From: Sipunculus nudus
Lineage: Eukaryota; Annelida; Sipuncula; Golfingiida; Sipunculidae
NCBI GenBank assembly: GCA_026874595.1
Contig: CM049308.1
Coordinates: 16,122,001-16,186,000 of the forward strand
Reading direction: 5' to 3'
DNA: 64,000 nt
A program made the position numbers and the translations under genes. The notes beneath the pieces are model-generated. The model ran no database searches and was not told the DNA's origin. It saw only the letters and a list, made by a program, of their open reading frames with translations. Position 1 is the stretch's first letter, and the number at the start of each line of letters is the position of its first letter. Of the stretch, positions 33,400-46,200 are shown piece after piece.

Positions 33400-34202
33400 G
33401 TGGGGGCCAGTTCTGCAAGAATTCTTCTTTCATAGGACTAATGTTAACACCATCCCTCTAGTAATCTTCCAACCCAGAAATTTTTCTCATTGCCTGAACA
33501 GGCAGCACTTTGTGGGCTTTAGCTTCAGATTGTACCGTCAGAGTCTGTCAAACACCCTTGCTAGACTGGCCAGATGTGACTCAAAACTAGTTCCCAGAAT
33601 TATTACTTCATCCAGGTAGACCAAGACTTCCATTCATGTTAGACAAGTCAAAACCACGCGGGAAGGTCGATGGTGCGTTGCAACCCATACTCCTTATCTG
33701 GTTCTATTTTGCAGTACCCAGATGCTAAGTCGAGGGTGCTAAGGAAGTGGGCCCCCGCCAAGGTATCCAGACAATCCTCTATCAATAGCAGAGGGCACAG
33801 TCCTTGACGGTTCTATCGTTAAGGGACCTATAGTCAAAGCACCAGCGTATGGACCTATCTTTCTTTCGCACCAACACCGGGGCAGATGCCCTCTCCGAAA
33901 CTGATGGCCCTGTTACACCTGCAGTCAACAGCTTGTCCAGATGTTTTTTCCTCACCTTCAATACCTGATGGAGTTTTTCTCATGCGCTCCCGTACGGGCG
34001 GTGCACTTCCGGTGTCATCCTATGCTGGATCCATCATGCATCCCAAATCCAGATCATGAGATGCGAATACATCCTGGTAACTCTTAAGGGGCTCCCCAAG
34101 ACTTGACAACTGAGACCCCGTCAGCTCCTCTTTTCTTGTGTCCTCATACAGGGTAACTAGGTGTTGCAGCATTCCTGCCATAAATTCGGACTTGTAGTTC
34201 AC
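33400..34202 (-). pseudogene. Gypsy reverse transcriptase, decayed
   Basis: In three frames the minus strand shows the pre-RT segment YQDVFASHDLDLG (about 34090), then LLIEDCLDTLAGAHFLSTL and DLASGY (33716-33760, RT block with the catalytic Asp region). EVLVYLDEVIILG (33590-33625) and YNLKLKPTKCCLF follow at about 33520. The catalytic YxDD box reads YLDE, so the second aspartate is changed to Glu. Multiple stops are present. Confidence 0.85.
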
Positions 34203-34881
34203 CTCCAGGACTTTTACCGACCGGTGAACTAAAATTCCCTGTGTTAGCTCCTATACATACTTCTTCGGAGTACGACTTCACTAGACTGCAACCTGATAGC
34301 TTAATGGGTATATCTCCAATGCCGCCCGCAACTAGGCCTACGCCGTCCTTGACTACAGATAGTCTCACTACAGTTGACACAACCGCCCGAAGGGAATCCA
34401 CGAAATCCATCTTGGATGGCGCCTCAGCGACTTCCTTGAGCACAAACAACGGCATCCGTCTCAGATGCCTCTCCAGAAGTGCTGTTAGGCAAGGTCGTGA
34501 CATCCGTCTCAGAGGCCACCTCAACAGCTCCTTTGGGTACAACCACAACATCCATCTCAGATGCTGCCCTATATGACTTCATTCTTCCTGAGAATAACAG
34601 CCTTTTCTTGTCTGTTAATCACATTGACATACCTAAAAGTTATTGTAGTTGCCGCCAACAATCCCCTTCGACTTAACAATTGCCCTATCACCAAGCCTTT
34701 TTTCTCCACCGTAGCATCTTACACCGACACTGGAACTGCTGCCACCGAGCTGACCGGATAAGGCTTATTTTAGTCACCACCACTCTATTAATAGGATAGC
34801 TGACACCATCTAGTCCTCTCTTGAACGGTGCATTGATCGGTCTTCCAACCATGTTAATCTCTCCAGTTGAAAATCTATGAA

Positions 34882-35180
34882 TCAAGAATCGAGCCCTAGC
34901 AGAACAAGATCAGGGATTTCTGTCACATACACAGTCCAAATATGTATCGAATTTCCTAACTTGATGGAAACTCCTTCCCTTCTTACAGCTGGAACTTTCT
35001 TGTCCTGGTCCCCGATACCCTTGAGGTCACCTTTTGCCTCCCTGCTCTCCGAAGGATCCCCCCCCCCCCAAATACCCATGGGCTCACCACTGTTGCCTTA
35101 GCCGCACTGTCCATGATGGCTTCACTCTCCCAGCCATTAACGACAATTGGAACCACGAAGTCCCATGCACCTCCTGTTGT
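34882..35180 (-). pseudogene. Gypsy retropepsin-like protease
   Basis: WDFVVPIVVNGWESEAIMDS followed by AAKATVVSPWVF (35170-35072), then after a frameshift at the C10 run (35059-35068) IKLGNSIHIWTVYVTEIPDL and VLLGLD (34970-34885). This is the retropepsin layout, but the active-site D-S/T-G reads D-S-A. The ILLG-type flap strand is intact. Confidence 0.7.
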
Positions 35181-35479
35181 GTATTAATTCACTGTCCTCC
35201 GAAAACAGGGGCTCAACAGAATAATGACTCACCAGTTATTGATATGTTGACGTAACTCCTCCCTGAGCTACCTGTACTCTGACATCTGGAATCACACCAG
35301 AACTGATTTGACAATTTTCTACTACATTGGCAGTTACAACAGGATTCGCCTATACACTAAGTCTTGAATTTTCTGTTTCTAGACTAGGCTCACTGGCAAA
35401 ACCGGAATCCACTTGAACATCTGGTACACAGCTACTTAAAACATGGCAAACACGAGCATCAGAAACACTTGACTCACTC

Positions 35480-36030
35480 AGGGGCATAGCCAAGGGGGGG
35501 GGGGGGCGCAAGGGGCCATGGCCCCCCCCCCCTCCCCCGGGTCGCATCCAGAACTCGCTGTCCTCTCGGAATTTCACTTAATCTAATACTTGGTTGTGGT
35601 CGACCGTGAACAATCTTACGGCTCCTCTGGTGATACCGGTACTCGAACTCGCGATCTGTGCTCTTAATAGTCCTGTGTGCTGTCAAGACCACGGAACTCG
35701 GTAAAATGCAAAGTTTAACATAAGAATTCAACTTATGAGTTATTTCACTACCAGCATTACATTAAAAAAATAATATTTTGCAAGTTACAAACGTAATGGC
35801 GCCTTTGCGCCATTGACTTGTTTGAAAATGACTGAAATTTTATATCCTAAATTTGAAGAAATATAAATATAAAATATTGAACCTCTCTACAGTTTGACTA
35901 CATAACGCAAAGACATAAAGGGAACAGAAAATCCTCATATTTTTGTGAAAATTGCCTTAAAATGTCCTCTTTACATTGTATATTCAAAAAAAATCCCAAT
36001 ATGGGAGGGGGATATACCCCCATTGAACAA
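35480..36030. mobile_element. insert between gag and protease, G/C-run flanked
   Basis: At 35480 GGGGCATAGCCAAG is followed by a 14-base G run, CGCAAGGGGCCATGG and a C run, a terminus style often seen in marine-invertebrate DNA elements. The sequence then turns AT-rich and ends near GGGAGGGGGATATACCCCC (36004-36022). It interrupts the Gypsy frame, so it is a later insertion or a replacement; the exact ends and target duplication were not found. Confidence 0.4.
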
Positions 36031-36385
36031 CTACTCATCTCGCCCATCTCCTCCACCTGTTTGGTCAGAACGTCTACCGCTGTCAGTGGCTCCCTGGTAG
36101 TCGCAAGACGATGAGCAGAGTCGTCTGGTTCGCCAGTCTAGTGACCACCTCCATCTTACAACTGCACTTGTCTCACAGCTGCATTGGTCCCGGTATTCGT
36201 AAATATAATGCGCTTATTATTCATGTATTCTTTCACATATGAATTTCATAGGCCTTTTATCCTGACATTCCTGGGATTTCTGCCTAAAGCTGCCTCAGCT
36301 GAATTTTTTATCCCCTTCAAAAGAAGTCGATATTAAACTGCTCGCGGCCTCCTCATTTTTCGTAGCTTGTCGTCCATGTTATACC

Positions 36386-36808
36386 TCAAAGTCTCTGGAA
36401 AAATTCCTCCAGGCTCTCATTATCTAGCCGGCGGAGCTGGTACAGCTTCCCTCTCACCGTACGTGGCTCATCTTTCACATGAAATCTCCTTTCCAGGCTT
36501 TTGGTAGGTTTGGGGTAACTGTGATTAATCCAAATATCTCGGACAATCTTCAGAGCTTGGCCTGTCAGACAGTCGACCAGTATCTCCACACATTTACTGT
36601 CGGACCATCTATACTGCTTCCCTATTCTTTCAAACTGGAAAATAAATGTGTACCAGTCCTCCACACCACTAAATGTTGGCATCCTGACAGGGACTGGTGA
36701 CCTCCGTGTTCTGCTGTGCCATCTTTGATAATAACGATACCCCCGATTCTCAGAGGGCCGAATACGGGTACCTACAAGAGAATCATCGCTCTCATAATCT
36801 GACATCAC
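36386..36808 (-). pseudogene. Gypsy Gag capsid fragment
   Basis: Open frame of 140 residues from an ATG at 36808. It contains VRMPTFSGVEDWYTFIFQFE, RIGKQYRWSD, CVEILVDCLTGQALKIV, LERRFHVKDEPRTVRGKLYQ and LDNESLEEFFQRL. This is the retrotransposon Gag (capsid) pattern: PxFxG-x-x-[ED]-[DN]-[WF], then L-x-G-x-A, then L-x-x-x-F. It is the least damaged part of the element. No zinc knuckle was found before the insert at 36030. Confidence 0.85.
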
Positions 36809-36810
36809 AC

Positions 36811-38230
36811 TATATTCGCTACTGGTACTGTATGATGAGTCATCGGAGCTATCGGGCGAATCATGCGGCTGACCATGATTCCTTCCCCATCTCTGATTAT
36901 CGTGTTCTCTGTCGGGGCTCCCGTAGTATTGGTTCCTCCAGAGCTCCGCTTAGGCCAGCGACTGCCCCGAAAGCCATTGGGCCAAAATGAGTGGCACGGT
37001 CACAGTTTCCCTTGCGATCCCAAGAGTCCCAAAGAAGTCTAGAGGGCTTTGTGCTAGCAAAAATGAGAAACAGTGCGGGAGCCAGGAATAGCACCAAAGC
37101 TTGAGGAGAATAATTCCCGGCACGAGTGGGAAGATCTACCCGAAATACTGGTCGGTTACCTCTGATCCCTTGTCGGTTACCTCTGATCGAGAAATCGCTA
37201 CACCCCTGGTGTAAAATCGCTTTTGCTAGAAAAGCATTAAACTAACATCAAGCTAACCTCCCGGACAAACAAAAGAGATGTGCCTTGTACAGAACTAAAA
37301 TCACAATGGAACCTGTCACCACCAGACCGTCAAAGACAATTGCAATTTCCAGGGAGCAAGATGGCCACAGGCTACTCACTCGGCGAACCGGGTTAAACAA
37401 AACATGATATTTACGTTGTGCGCCGGTTAATGAAGATCGTATTTCTGTCTAACTATAATATATAACTTTGCTTTTACTATAAATGCTCACATGACCGGAT
37501 GATTCTTCTTGTCTAGCACTGGTCAACTTCGCGGCTCCACTCAGCGTTCTCCTTCTCCGGGCTCGCTCTCACATCCGTTTCCACGGACCACGGTCACCAT
37601 ACTACCAGGTGGTACGAGACACCAGGGCACGCTATGACCGCATGCACACAGCAAATCTTCAACAGGACTATGGGCAAAAAAAACATGATTCTGAGCACTC
37701 TGGAAGTCATTCTACCCACTGTTCAAGATTCCTTAACAAATATATTTTTCTTACCAGATCATAACATCATTTATTAAGACATGCATCACCTGTATACATG
37801 TCAAATTAAACTTGTAATATTACCAGAATATTGTTTGCATGATGCTTATCCGAACGATTTTGAAAAAAAAATAATAAGATTATCAGATTATTTTTTTAGA
37901 AATATGTATGTCTTATGCCAGTGTCTTCTTGCGCCCATCACATGTTGATTTGCCGTCTAGTGCATGCAGAGAGTATCCCTGCAAAATTCATCGGGATCCC
38001 GGTAAATACGAAAATAGTTTTGGGACCAGTTGACAGATGGAAGCACTTGTTATTCCATTTGTTTGATCCCAGAAATCCTTCCCCTCAAGTCCCCAGGAAC
38101 AACCTTAAATATCACATGGCATTCAAATTGTCGACCGGCCTGGTGGGAAATGGACACCATATGTTTGTGTTTTTTTTTTCTGCTATCGCTAAAATGCTTG
38201 AGAATGCATTTTGTATATATCGCACCGTCA
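36811..38230. other. 5' flank of the Gypsy element and unassigned sequence
   Basis: Expected place of the 5' LTR and primer-binding site, but no TG...CA boundary with a matching copy was found. A GGTTACCTCTGATC repeat occurs twice at 37153-37190. The open frame at 37915-38244 runs into the candidate exon at 38231 in another frame. Confidence 0.35.
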
Positions 38231-38404
38231 GATATTATTTTTAAAGCAAAATGTTCATCTAAGCGTGAATGTCATGGTGAAGCTGATAAAAAACTTTATT
38301 TTGCAGTGTCTGAGGTTTTTCACACGAGGAAGCATCGCAAGTCACGTCTCATGGGAAAATGGACTCAAGTGAAGGACTCCAACACAAACTTTGCCATTAA
38401 AAAG
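38231..38404 (+). CDS. candidate internal exon, unknown secreted-type domain
   Basis: The plus strand has a possible acceptor, TATATCGCACCGTCAG, and a very strong donor, AAAAAG/GTAAGT, after 38404. In between the frame reads DIIFKAKCSSKRECHGEA, DKKLYFAVSEVFHTRKHRK, SRLMGKWTQVKDSNTNFAIK. The alternation of an (S)D-[IVF]-[IVF]-x-x-K/A start, a later Y-x-x-V-x-E-V-[FY] strand and basic loops is reminiscent of NTR (netrin/C345C) modules. That is a resemblance of pattern only. The upstream open frame could extend the exon to about 38030. The flanks give no further help. Confidence 0.3.
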
Positions 38405-39300
38405 GTAAGTTCCACTTCCATTTCAAAATAAGAGATATGAACACAAATGCTTCTTTTCAGTCCACAGTTGCATATATATATATAGGGTCTGGCAAAAGCG
38501 CTTTCAGTGGCCCATGCCAAATCTATGCCCGCGTGGTTAGGGCCCCCTGGCACCGAGAATATTAAACACAAAAACACTCATTCGAAGTAAGATGAGAACT
38601 GTGCAGCCTGCTGCTGCATGAAGTATATAACTTCCCCCCCCCCCCCCCCATAACTTTTGTTAACTGTGTTTCCATGCATATTTATCTAGACTTACCCTAT
38701 TTACATCGACAGAGTTCCATTTTAGTTTGGGATAACGTGACAGGGCGTTAGCATGCAGGCCTTCCTGCCATGTGTATCCTGTGGTCACCCAGACCCGGTA
38801 ACCACCTCACCTGCGGTTCTTGGGTGTATAATCAACCCCATGGCTGAGACACAGGCCCTTGAAATCATCATTAAAACATATCTAAATAGCCCCTATATAG
38901 CCTAATACCACCCATAGTAATATTGAGACACAAGGTAAGAAACGACTATTGGAGGATGCGACCTGCAGTATTAATTATCTATTTCCAACCTACCAACAGA
39001 GCGGCACGAACTAATCTCTTGCATGCACCAAAAAAATGACCCGAATGGTTACCCTCTTACACAGAAATAACTCGCGTTACGGTCCCTAGCCGCGTATAAA
39101 TAGCTGTTTAATCAGGCACAGCGGACCAGTGTACCCGTCTTCCCCTCCATTTCTGTCGAGAAGGCCTAAGCAGCTTCTGACAGATCGGCGGAGCAATCAT
39201 CGGTCGGCTCGTAAATATTCATGATAAATAATCTCATGATAGTGCTCAGCTTTATTTTAGGATAATTAAAAAAGCTGGTTTCTTATCACAGCCTTATGAT
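38405..39300. other. non-coding with a C-tract
   Basis: C-run at 38633-38649; otherwise nothing recognised. Confidence 0.4.
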
Positions 39301-39438
39301 ATCTGAATTTCAAAAGCATTTGGACAAATCGCATGGACTGACACCATACACGATTTCACTAAAAATTGTTGAAACTTCCAGAGGCTTGACACCACCAATA
39401 AAATTTTACATTATCAGCATAAAAGACTTAATTAAAAC

Positions 39439-42010
39439 AAGGCCTACAGGCCTAATGCGAACCTGTGCAATCGGATATACATCTGGTATAATAATTCAAT
39501 GCTGGCTATTACCTTTAAAGTACATGTGTAACATGTATATGAACATTGCAAGTACTAAACATTTTGAACAAGAAACAATTACACAAACATCATTGCTGAA
39601 ATTCTGGCATAGATGCACACAACACAAAAATGATTGTAGCTGAGACCACCAGTCTTGTATACAACAAAGCTATCAGAGATATATACTTATGCTCAATTTC
39701 AGACTGATGTCAAACCCCTCCTGAGAAATAAGCAGGGACACACACTGCGCAAAAATTATTGTAGGTGGCGCCACCGGTCTTGTACACGACAAGCTATCCG
39801 AAATGTATAAATATACTCAATTTCAGGCTGATATATCAAATTCCTCCGTAGAAATAAGCAGGCACATACACTGCAAAAGTCATTGTAGGTGGCGACACCT
39901 GTCTTGTGAACGAGAAAGCCATCAAAGATGCATAGGTCAAAATATCAGGCCAATACACCAAACTTCCCTTGAGTTTGATGTACTTGGCAGACCAGGCTTA
40001 GGTAAGAAAGGCAGTTGCCTTGAGTAAACTGTGACAAATTGCTGACTTCAGCTACCGCACTGAGTAAACTCTTGACCTGCACCTGGCTAAACTGAGAGAA
40101 CTTCTGACCTGTACCTGGCTGCACTGAGTGAACTCCTGACCTGTTGCATAATCTGACACAGTTGGTAGTCTGCCAAAGCTATGAATAGATCCAGACTGAC
40201 CTTTGGTGCCCAATCTGATGCACTGTTCAGTCTGGCAAACCTATAAATAGAATGCAGCTACTACACTGAGTGAACTCTTGATCGATACCTGGCTGCACTA
40301 AGTGAATTCTTGACCTGATGCCTAATCTGATACAGTTGCCAGTCTGCCAAAGCTATAAATAGATCCAGGCTGACCTTTTGCCTGTTGCCAAATCTGAAAT
40401 AGTTGGCAGTCTGCCAAGCTATTTATCCTGAAATCTAAATGTCTAGTGGCATGATGTAATAGATGCTGATAAACTGTTGTCAGGCTAGATGTAACTGCTT
40501 CACACAGCTAACATATATGGCAAAATGACTCAATTTATTCTCCACAAGGCCTACAGGCCTAATGCGAACCTGTGCAATCAGATACACACCAGGTATAATG
40601 CCTCTTTGCTGGACCATTACTTTTCAAGTACATTTGTAACATGTATATGAACAATGCAAGTACTAAACATTTTGAACAAGAAACAATTACACGAACATCA
40701 CTGCTGAAATTCTGGCATGGGTGCATGCAACACAAAAAATATTGTAGTTGGCACCTACAATCTTGTATACAACGAAGCTATCAAAGAAATATACATATGC
40801 CCAATTTCAGACTAATATGTCAAACCCCTCCTGAGAAATAATCAGGGACATACACTGTGCAAAAATTATCGTAGTGGTGCCACAAGTCTTTAACATGATA
40901 AAGCTATCCGATATGTATAAATATACCCAATGTCAGGCTGATATACCTAATTCCTTCGTAGAAAAAAGCAGGCATATACACTGTGCAAAATCATTGTAGT
41001 TGGCAACACCTGTCTTGGAACGACAAAGCCATCAATGACGCATAGACAGGTAAAAATATTAGGCCAATACATCAAACTTCACTTGAGTTTGATGCACTGG
41101 GCTAACCAGGCTTAGGTGGGAAAGGCAGTTGCCTTGAGTAAACTGTGACAAATTGCTGGCTCAAGCTACTGCACTAAGTAAACTCTTGACCTGCACCTGA
41201 CTAGACTGAGTGAACCTTTGACCTGTACAAGGCTGCAATGAGTGAACTCTTGACCTGTTGCATAATCTGACACAGTTGGCAGTCTGCCAAAGCTATAAGT
41301 AGATCTAGGCTGAACTTTGGTGCCAAATCTGATGCAGTGGGCAGTCTGTCATTGAAGCTACAAATAGAAAGCAGCTACTGCACTGAGTGAACTCTTGACC
41401 TACACCTAGCTGCACTTCTTCCAATCCTGGCACTGTGCAAAAGCTATTTATAGAGCTGACATAATCTTTGCTGATGGCCAACATCAAGGCACTGGCAAAT
41501 CTTGGCAATCTGCCAATGGTAAACCAAGTGCTGCCACCTGTACACAAAAGTGGTCCCTACTTGAAATAACTTTTGAAATACATTTTCCAAATACAAAATG
41601 CTTTTCAGCTGACTTTTTATAAAAAAAAATAAATAAGGAATATATGAAAAAATTACTACAGATGCATAATGAATGCAAAATTATAATACAGATACGTCTC
41701 ACTGATGGCAAAATCTTGAATTAAGTTGAGTATGGATACCAATTATTTATAATCTATGTACAGCCGTCTTTAAAAAGCCACAGAGAGCTTTATATCTGTG
41801 ATTGTTAACATTGCCTGACGTGAGGAATATCTATAATGATTAATCTACATTTTTTAAAAGCTTTTAAAAACATTCTTGTCAATATTAACCATAGATAACC
41901 TGAAATCTAAATGTCTAGAGGCATGATGTAACGGATGCTGATAAACTGGTGCCAGGCTAGATGTAACTGCTTCACACAGCTAACATATATGGTAAAATGA
42001 CTCAATCAAT
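39439..42010 (+). repeat. 1107-bp tandem duplication in family 4
   Basis: The block starting AAGGCCTACAGGCCTAATGC recurs with a 1107-bp offset (GGCCT at 39441 and 40548). The last part of copy 1 (GAAATCTAAATGTCTAG..., 40424-40540) recurs at 41900-42010. Copy 2 is longer because about 430 bp of other sequence (41470-41895) lies inside it. Confidence 0.75.
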
Positions 42011-42722
42011 TTATAATTCAGCCAAAATTCATTCTTTGGAACCATTAAAGACAATTATTATAAGAATTATTCAGGGGATTATTCTTGTAAAACAAATAAA
42101 CAAATGGGCCTCAGTAGCGTCAGTCGAAAAACGTTTTGTAGGTTTATAAGTCATATAGGAAAATACAGCAAAATGGCTAGGTTGGTTTCAGAGAAGTAGT
42201 ATTTTTTTGTAGCCTATAGTATGATACGGGCACTGATGACCCTCGTACAAAAAAGGCTGATGCAGGTATCGCCACCAATACATCAATTTCAGATATGACT
42301 CATGTGACCAACATTGGCATAAAATTTGGTGATGATAGCTCCAGCTGTTTCTGGGATGGTAATTTTAGTATGCTCTTTTGGACAGATGACTTGGTTCAAC
42401 TTCCTGTATCTCAGCCAAAAATAACTGAACTTAAAACCATTTGAACTAACTTGAGGTTGTTCCAGGAATCATTTCTGTGAAATATACGACAATTTGGCTG
42501 AACAGTTTCTGAGAAGATTTTTAAAGTTTTTTTTAGCTTTTTCCCTTTAAAATCTAAGAAAATGCAGTTAGCCGAAAAATATGCAAAATCTGATAGTTTT
42601 TTTAGATGACTAATATTTTGCATAAAATTTGGAGATGCCAGCTCCTGCCGTTTTCAATATAGTATGGGTTAACGTACAGACGACGGACAATGCCACGCCA
42701 TGGCATAAGCTCACAGGTTCGC
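39439..42722 (+). mobile_element. family 4 element with internal tandem duplication
   Basis: 5' motif AAGGCCTACAGGCCTAATGC then GCGAACCTGTG (39457-39467). The 3' end is GACGGACAATGCCACGCCA, TGGCATAAGCTCACAGG, TTCGC. The last 11 bases CACAGGTTCGC (42712-42722) are the exact inverse of GCGAACCTGTG. Inside are about 124-bp core units, each with a GGTGGCGCCACC-like centre (for example 39763) followed by AAGCTATC and TTTCAGGCTGATA. An irregular array of CTGAGTGAACTCTTGACCTG and CTATAAATAGATC follows. The first 1.1 kb is repeated from 40546. No coding capacity is seen. Confidence 0.65.
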
Positions 42723-43270
42723 TATTAATTCAGCCAAAAACATTCATGTGGAACCATTAAATACAATTGTTATAAGAATTATTGTGGGGATTATTCTTGC
42801 AAAATATTAAACAATTGGCCTCAGTTGGGTCAGTCGAAAAACGTTTTGCTGGTTTAAAACTCGTATAGGAAATTACAGCGAAATGGCTCAGTTCAACTTC
42901 CCGCAAATCAGCCAAGAATCACTGAACCAAAACCATTTTAACAAAATTGAATTATCAACATTTTAGGATAATTATTTAAGAATTTGGCCCGGTGGTTTTT
43001 ATGATGAAGATCTTTGTAGCCACCGAGCTAAAATGGGCTGTTATGGCATGTGACTAAATTCAGCTTCCCATAACTTGGCCAAAAGTCATTGAACAGAGAC
43101 CATTGGAACAAACATCAGAAAGCACTACCCTAGGATCATTTCTGTGCGATATTAAACAAATTGGCCAAATGGTTTCATAGAAGTTTTTTTTTTTTAGCCC
43201 TCAGTATAATACAGGCACTGATGACCCCCATACAAAAAAAGGCTGATGCAGGTGGCGCCACCAACACCTC
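42016..43270 (+). repeat. two-unit repeat, about 711 bp
   Basis: AATTCAGCCAAAA ... GGAACCATTAAA ... GTCAGTCGAAAAACGTTTTG appears at 42016 and again at 42727. The first copy overlaps the 3' end of family 4 and the second ends near a GCAGGTGGCGCCACCAACAC palindrome at 43250. Both copies contain several ATTGAAC/GAACCATT-spaced sub-repeats. Confidence 0.65.
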
Positions 43271-46200
43271 AATGAATGTGACAAACACATGCTTGCAGCA
43301 AGGCATATCATTTTTATTAATAATTCCTTTTACACACAGAGTAGAAAAACAGAAGCTTTATAAATAAATCATAGAAAGCATTCAATAATTTTATGTATAC
43401 ACTGATATTTCAGAGTGAAAATATATGTACAAATAAAAATTGCAATGTAAAGTACTGTAACACTGGTTCCATTTAAATGAATGAAGAAGGAAAATCTTTA
43501 CATGAAAATGCACTTGTGATTAACAAAATACATAAAGGCCTGAAGAGGAGCCTCACAATCAGAAAAGAAAACGCATGCATTTTTCCTGTCTTCATCGAAT
43601 ACTAAAACCATAATCTGTGGTCACAACTTGCCAGACTTTACTGAAACACTATAAATCATCAATGCTTGGACAAAAAAAAACACATTTTAAAGGTTTGCTT
43701 TGATTCTGGAGCAAAATAAACCCTCGTATCAATCAATTTTTCCATGGGTTACTGCACTCAAGTGAGGTGTCCAACTGCTTTTAATATCTGTATCTGTTTG
43801 TTTCTCTCTTCATGTAACATATACTATGACCTCAATGCCTTATGATAGGAAAAAAAGAAAATATGTCCCAGGACAGTGGAATTTAACACAGCCTTCATAA
43901 CCTGAAGCACAGCCTGAAACATTTAACATTATAAACAATGGTGTTCATAGACAAATATTTCAACAGTTCTAGAATCTACTATAACATTAAAACAACACAG
44001 ATCAACTCAACATAGCTGGAATTAGAAAAACTTTCTGCAAAAGTGTCAATAAAAAAAAACAATATGTGACTTTCATTGCATAAATCATTGGACGGCCACA
44101 AGAAGCTTGGTTTATCGGTGGGGATTAACAAACATTAATGATTAAATATATCTTCCTGATATTTATATAGATATATATATATATATATACACTGTGTACA
44201 ACTATGAAGTGTTAATATGACAGAATATACAAATACTGTGTGTTGTACAACAATTGTGTAAAAATGTGGGAGAGCACCTCTATGAAAGACCTGGAGTGAT
44301 ATCGCTGGTCCACAAAAATGAATGGCCTATTCCTTATTGTATCATGCCAGGTATAACACTACACAGTCAAAGGCCTTCTTGACGTCTCACAACCCCACAG
44401 AGCAGAAGACTAAGTTCAGTCACAAAGTCTCAATCTCCATTTTGTATCTTGGACCTACTGCAATACAAGAAATTTTCCTTGTGCATGTAACTTCCATGAG
44501 GATACCTTCATTTGCATATATTTACATGCTTACATGAACTCTGACTCCTATAACTGCTTGTGAAATTATAAATTGGTGGGGCTTTGATTTCAATTTTGTA
44601 CAACAGAATCTTTTTCTATAAAGGTTAATAAAAAATATACTGACACCAGGAATGATGCACTCTCTTAGAGAATAATATCTAATATTATGTGTGTGAAAGT
44701 CTGATGATCATCAGTAAAAATTACATGCACCACGGAAGGTTTTGGCAATCTGTGGAGTGTGAACATTTAAATTTCATGTTTAAAATAAGGCTATGCAGTT
44801 AATAGGGGCAACAAGGGAAAACACTTGATGAAAATCTTTATACATTTTATTTATAGGTTTAAAATCCCTACTTTGTTTCCCCTGTGACAGGATTTAATCT
44901 TCTGCCCTGTATCTAAGGCTTGTAATGGTACACACAGTAAATATGAGCCTCTTCTACCCCTAATAATCCATACAACTTATACCAAATTAACCTACCATGT
45001 ACACCTCTACAGGATTTATATACAAATTATCTGATTAACTATGACATATCCATAATAACATCTTGGGCTTAGGTTTGATACATTCTTGGATATATAAACA
45101 AGTATAAGTCAACTTCTACTATATACTTTAATTAAAGAAATTACTTTGCTCCAATGAAACTCATAGTTGCGTATAGTCATACCAACACCTACAGGTAATT
45201 GGATTACAGTTTTGTGCAATGTAAATAGAACTGACAAAACATGCATTTAGCGCAAAGTCCTATATTACCTAGTCCAAATAATATTCAACACATCTTACTT
45301 CTCAAATATCACATCAGGAAATATTGAAGGAGCTTACAAAATCATGTATAGCCTAGGATGATACCATAAAGCTCGTTTGAAAAATATATGCACAACCTGA
45401 ATTATCCTAGTTTATCTAGTTTCCGAATAGTGTGTATATTGGTCTTTTCACTGTTGGAAAGCAAATTTTGCAGTCTCTGACTGGTGAATATATTGCAATC
45501 TCTGACTGGATGATATATGTACAGAAGTTTCTGATTGGTGGATAAACTGCTGTTTCTGGTTGGATGATAAATTGGTTTTATTAGTTTCTGATCAGTGGAT
45601 ATATTACAGTCTCTAATTGGATGATACATGTAAAGTAGTTTGTGGAGACACTTATGTTTCTAACTGATGAAAAGTTATAAACTACAGCATGTTTCCCCTG
45701 TATTCCAATGATCGGCCATCCACGGTACTAAGACTGTGACTGAAAAACATTGTGGATAATTCAGTCTCAACTGCTGGGATTAACTTGAAGGTTAATATTT
45801 CAATCAACAATCAGGGGGCGTGCTAATGTAAAATTCTGCGATTCCTGTTGTTATATGTTTATATCAATGACATCCTAAACTAATTTCCACCATCACACAT
45901 TTTGATTGTTGTTCTACCCTTATGTACATATGCTTAATGGTCAATATCACTGGTGCTTAAACCAAGCTTGTGGTCAGAAGCTATGAGGCTAAATTATTTC
46001 CAAAGTTGTCTGCACTATGTCAAAATATAACAATATTTATTAAAATTTATGATACAGTGGTAATGACAACAAATAGTGCTTGCAAGGGTGGGACAGTCAT
46101 ATTTTTGGGGTGTTGGTCAGATGACAGGTTTCCATATTTAGATATAAGCAAGCACTACATTTAACAAAGCTGCATGGGCACTATATTTTACAACAGTTTT

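Larger units (their letters stand above)
30950..36810 (-). mobile_element. decayed Ty3/Gypsy-type retroelement
   Basis: Minus-strand pieces occur in the order gag (36808), protease (35170), RT (34200-33400), RNase H (33200-32830), integrase (32250-31766), which is the Ty3/Gypsy order (integrase after RNase H). A basic RRSARKRRRQVFLHDSV end at about 31050-31000 resembles the close of Gypsy pol. The reading frame is broken by many stops and frameshifts, and a 0.5-kb foreign insert lies between gag and protease. No pair of long terminal repeats could be matched by eye between 28.9-29.4 kb and 37-38 kb. A polypurine AAGGAGAAAGAGAA at about 29347-29360 (minus) is a possible PPT, which would put the TatD-like gene inside the element. 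Confidence 0.8.

Noticed and set aside
34241-34576. Plus-strand ORF of 111 residues, Thr/Ser-rich
   Set aside because: Antisense of the decayed protease-RT linker of the Gypsy element.
29000-38000. Long terminal repeats of the Gypsy element
   Set aside because: Candidate ends near 29343 (after the polypurine run) and 37640 share only a short, weak match (AAATCT..CA); not enough to call LTRs.
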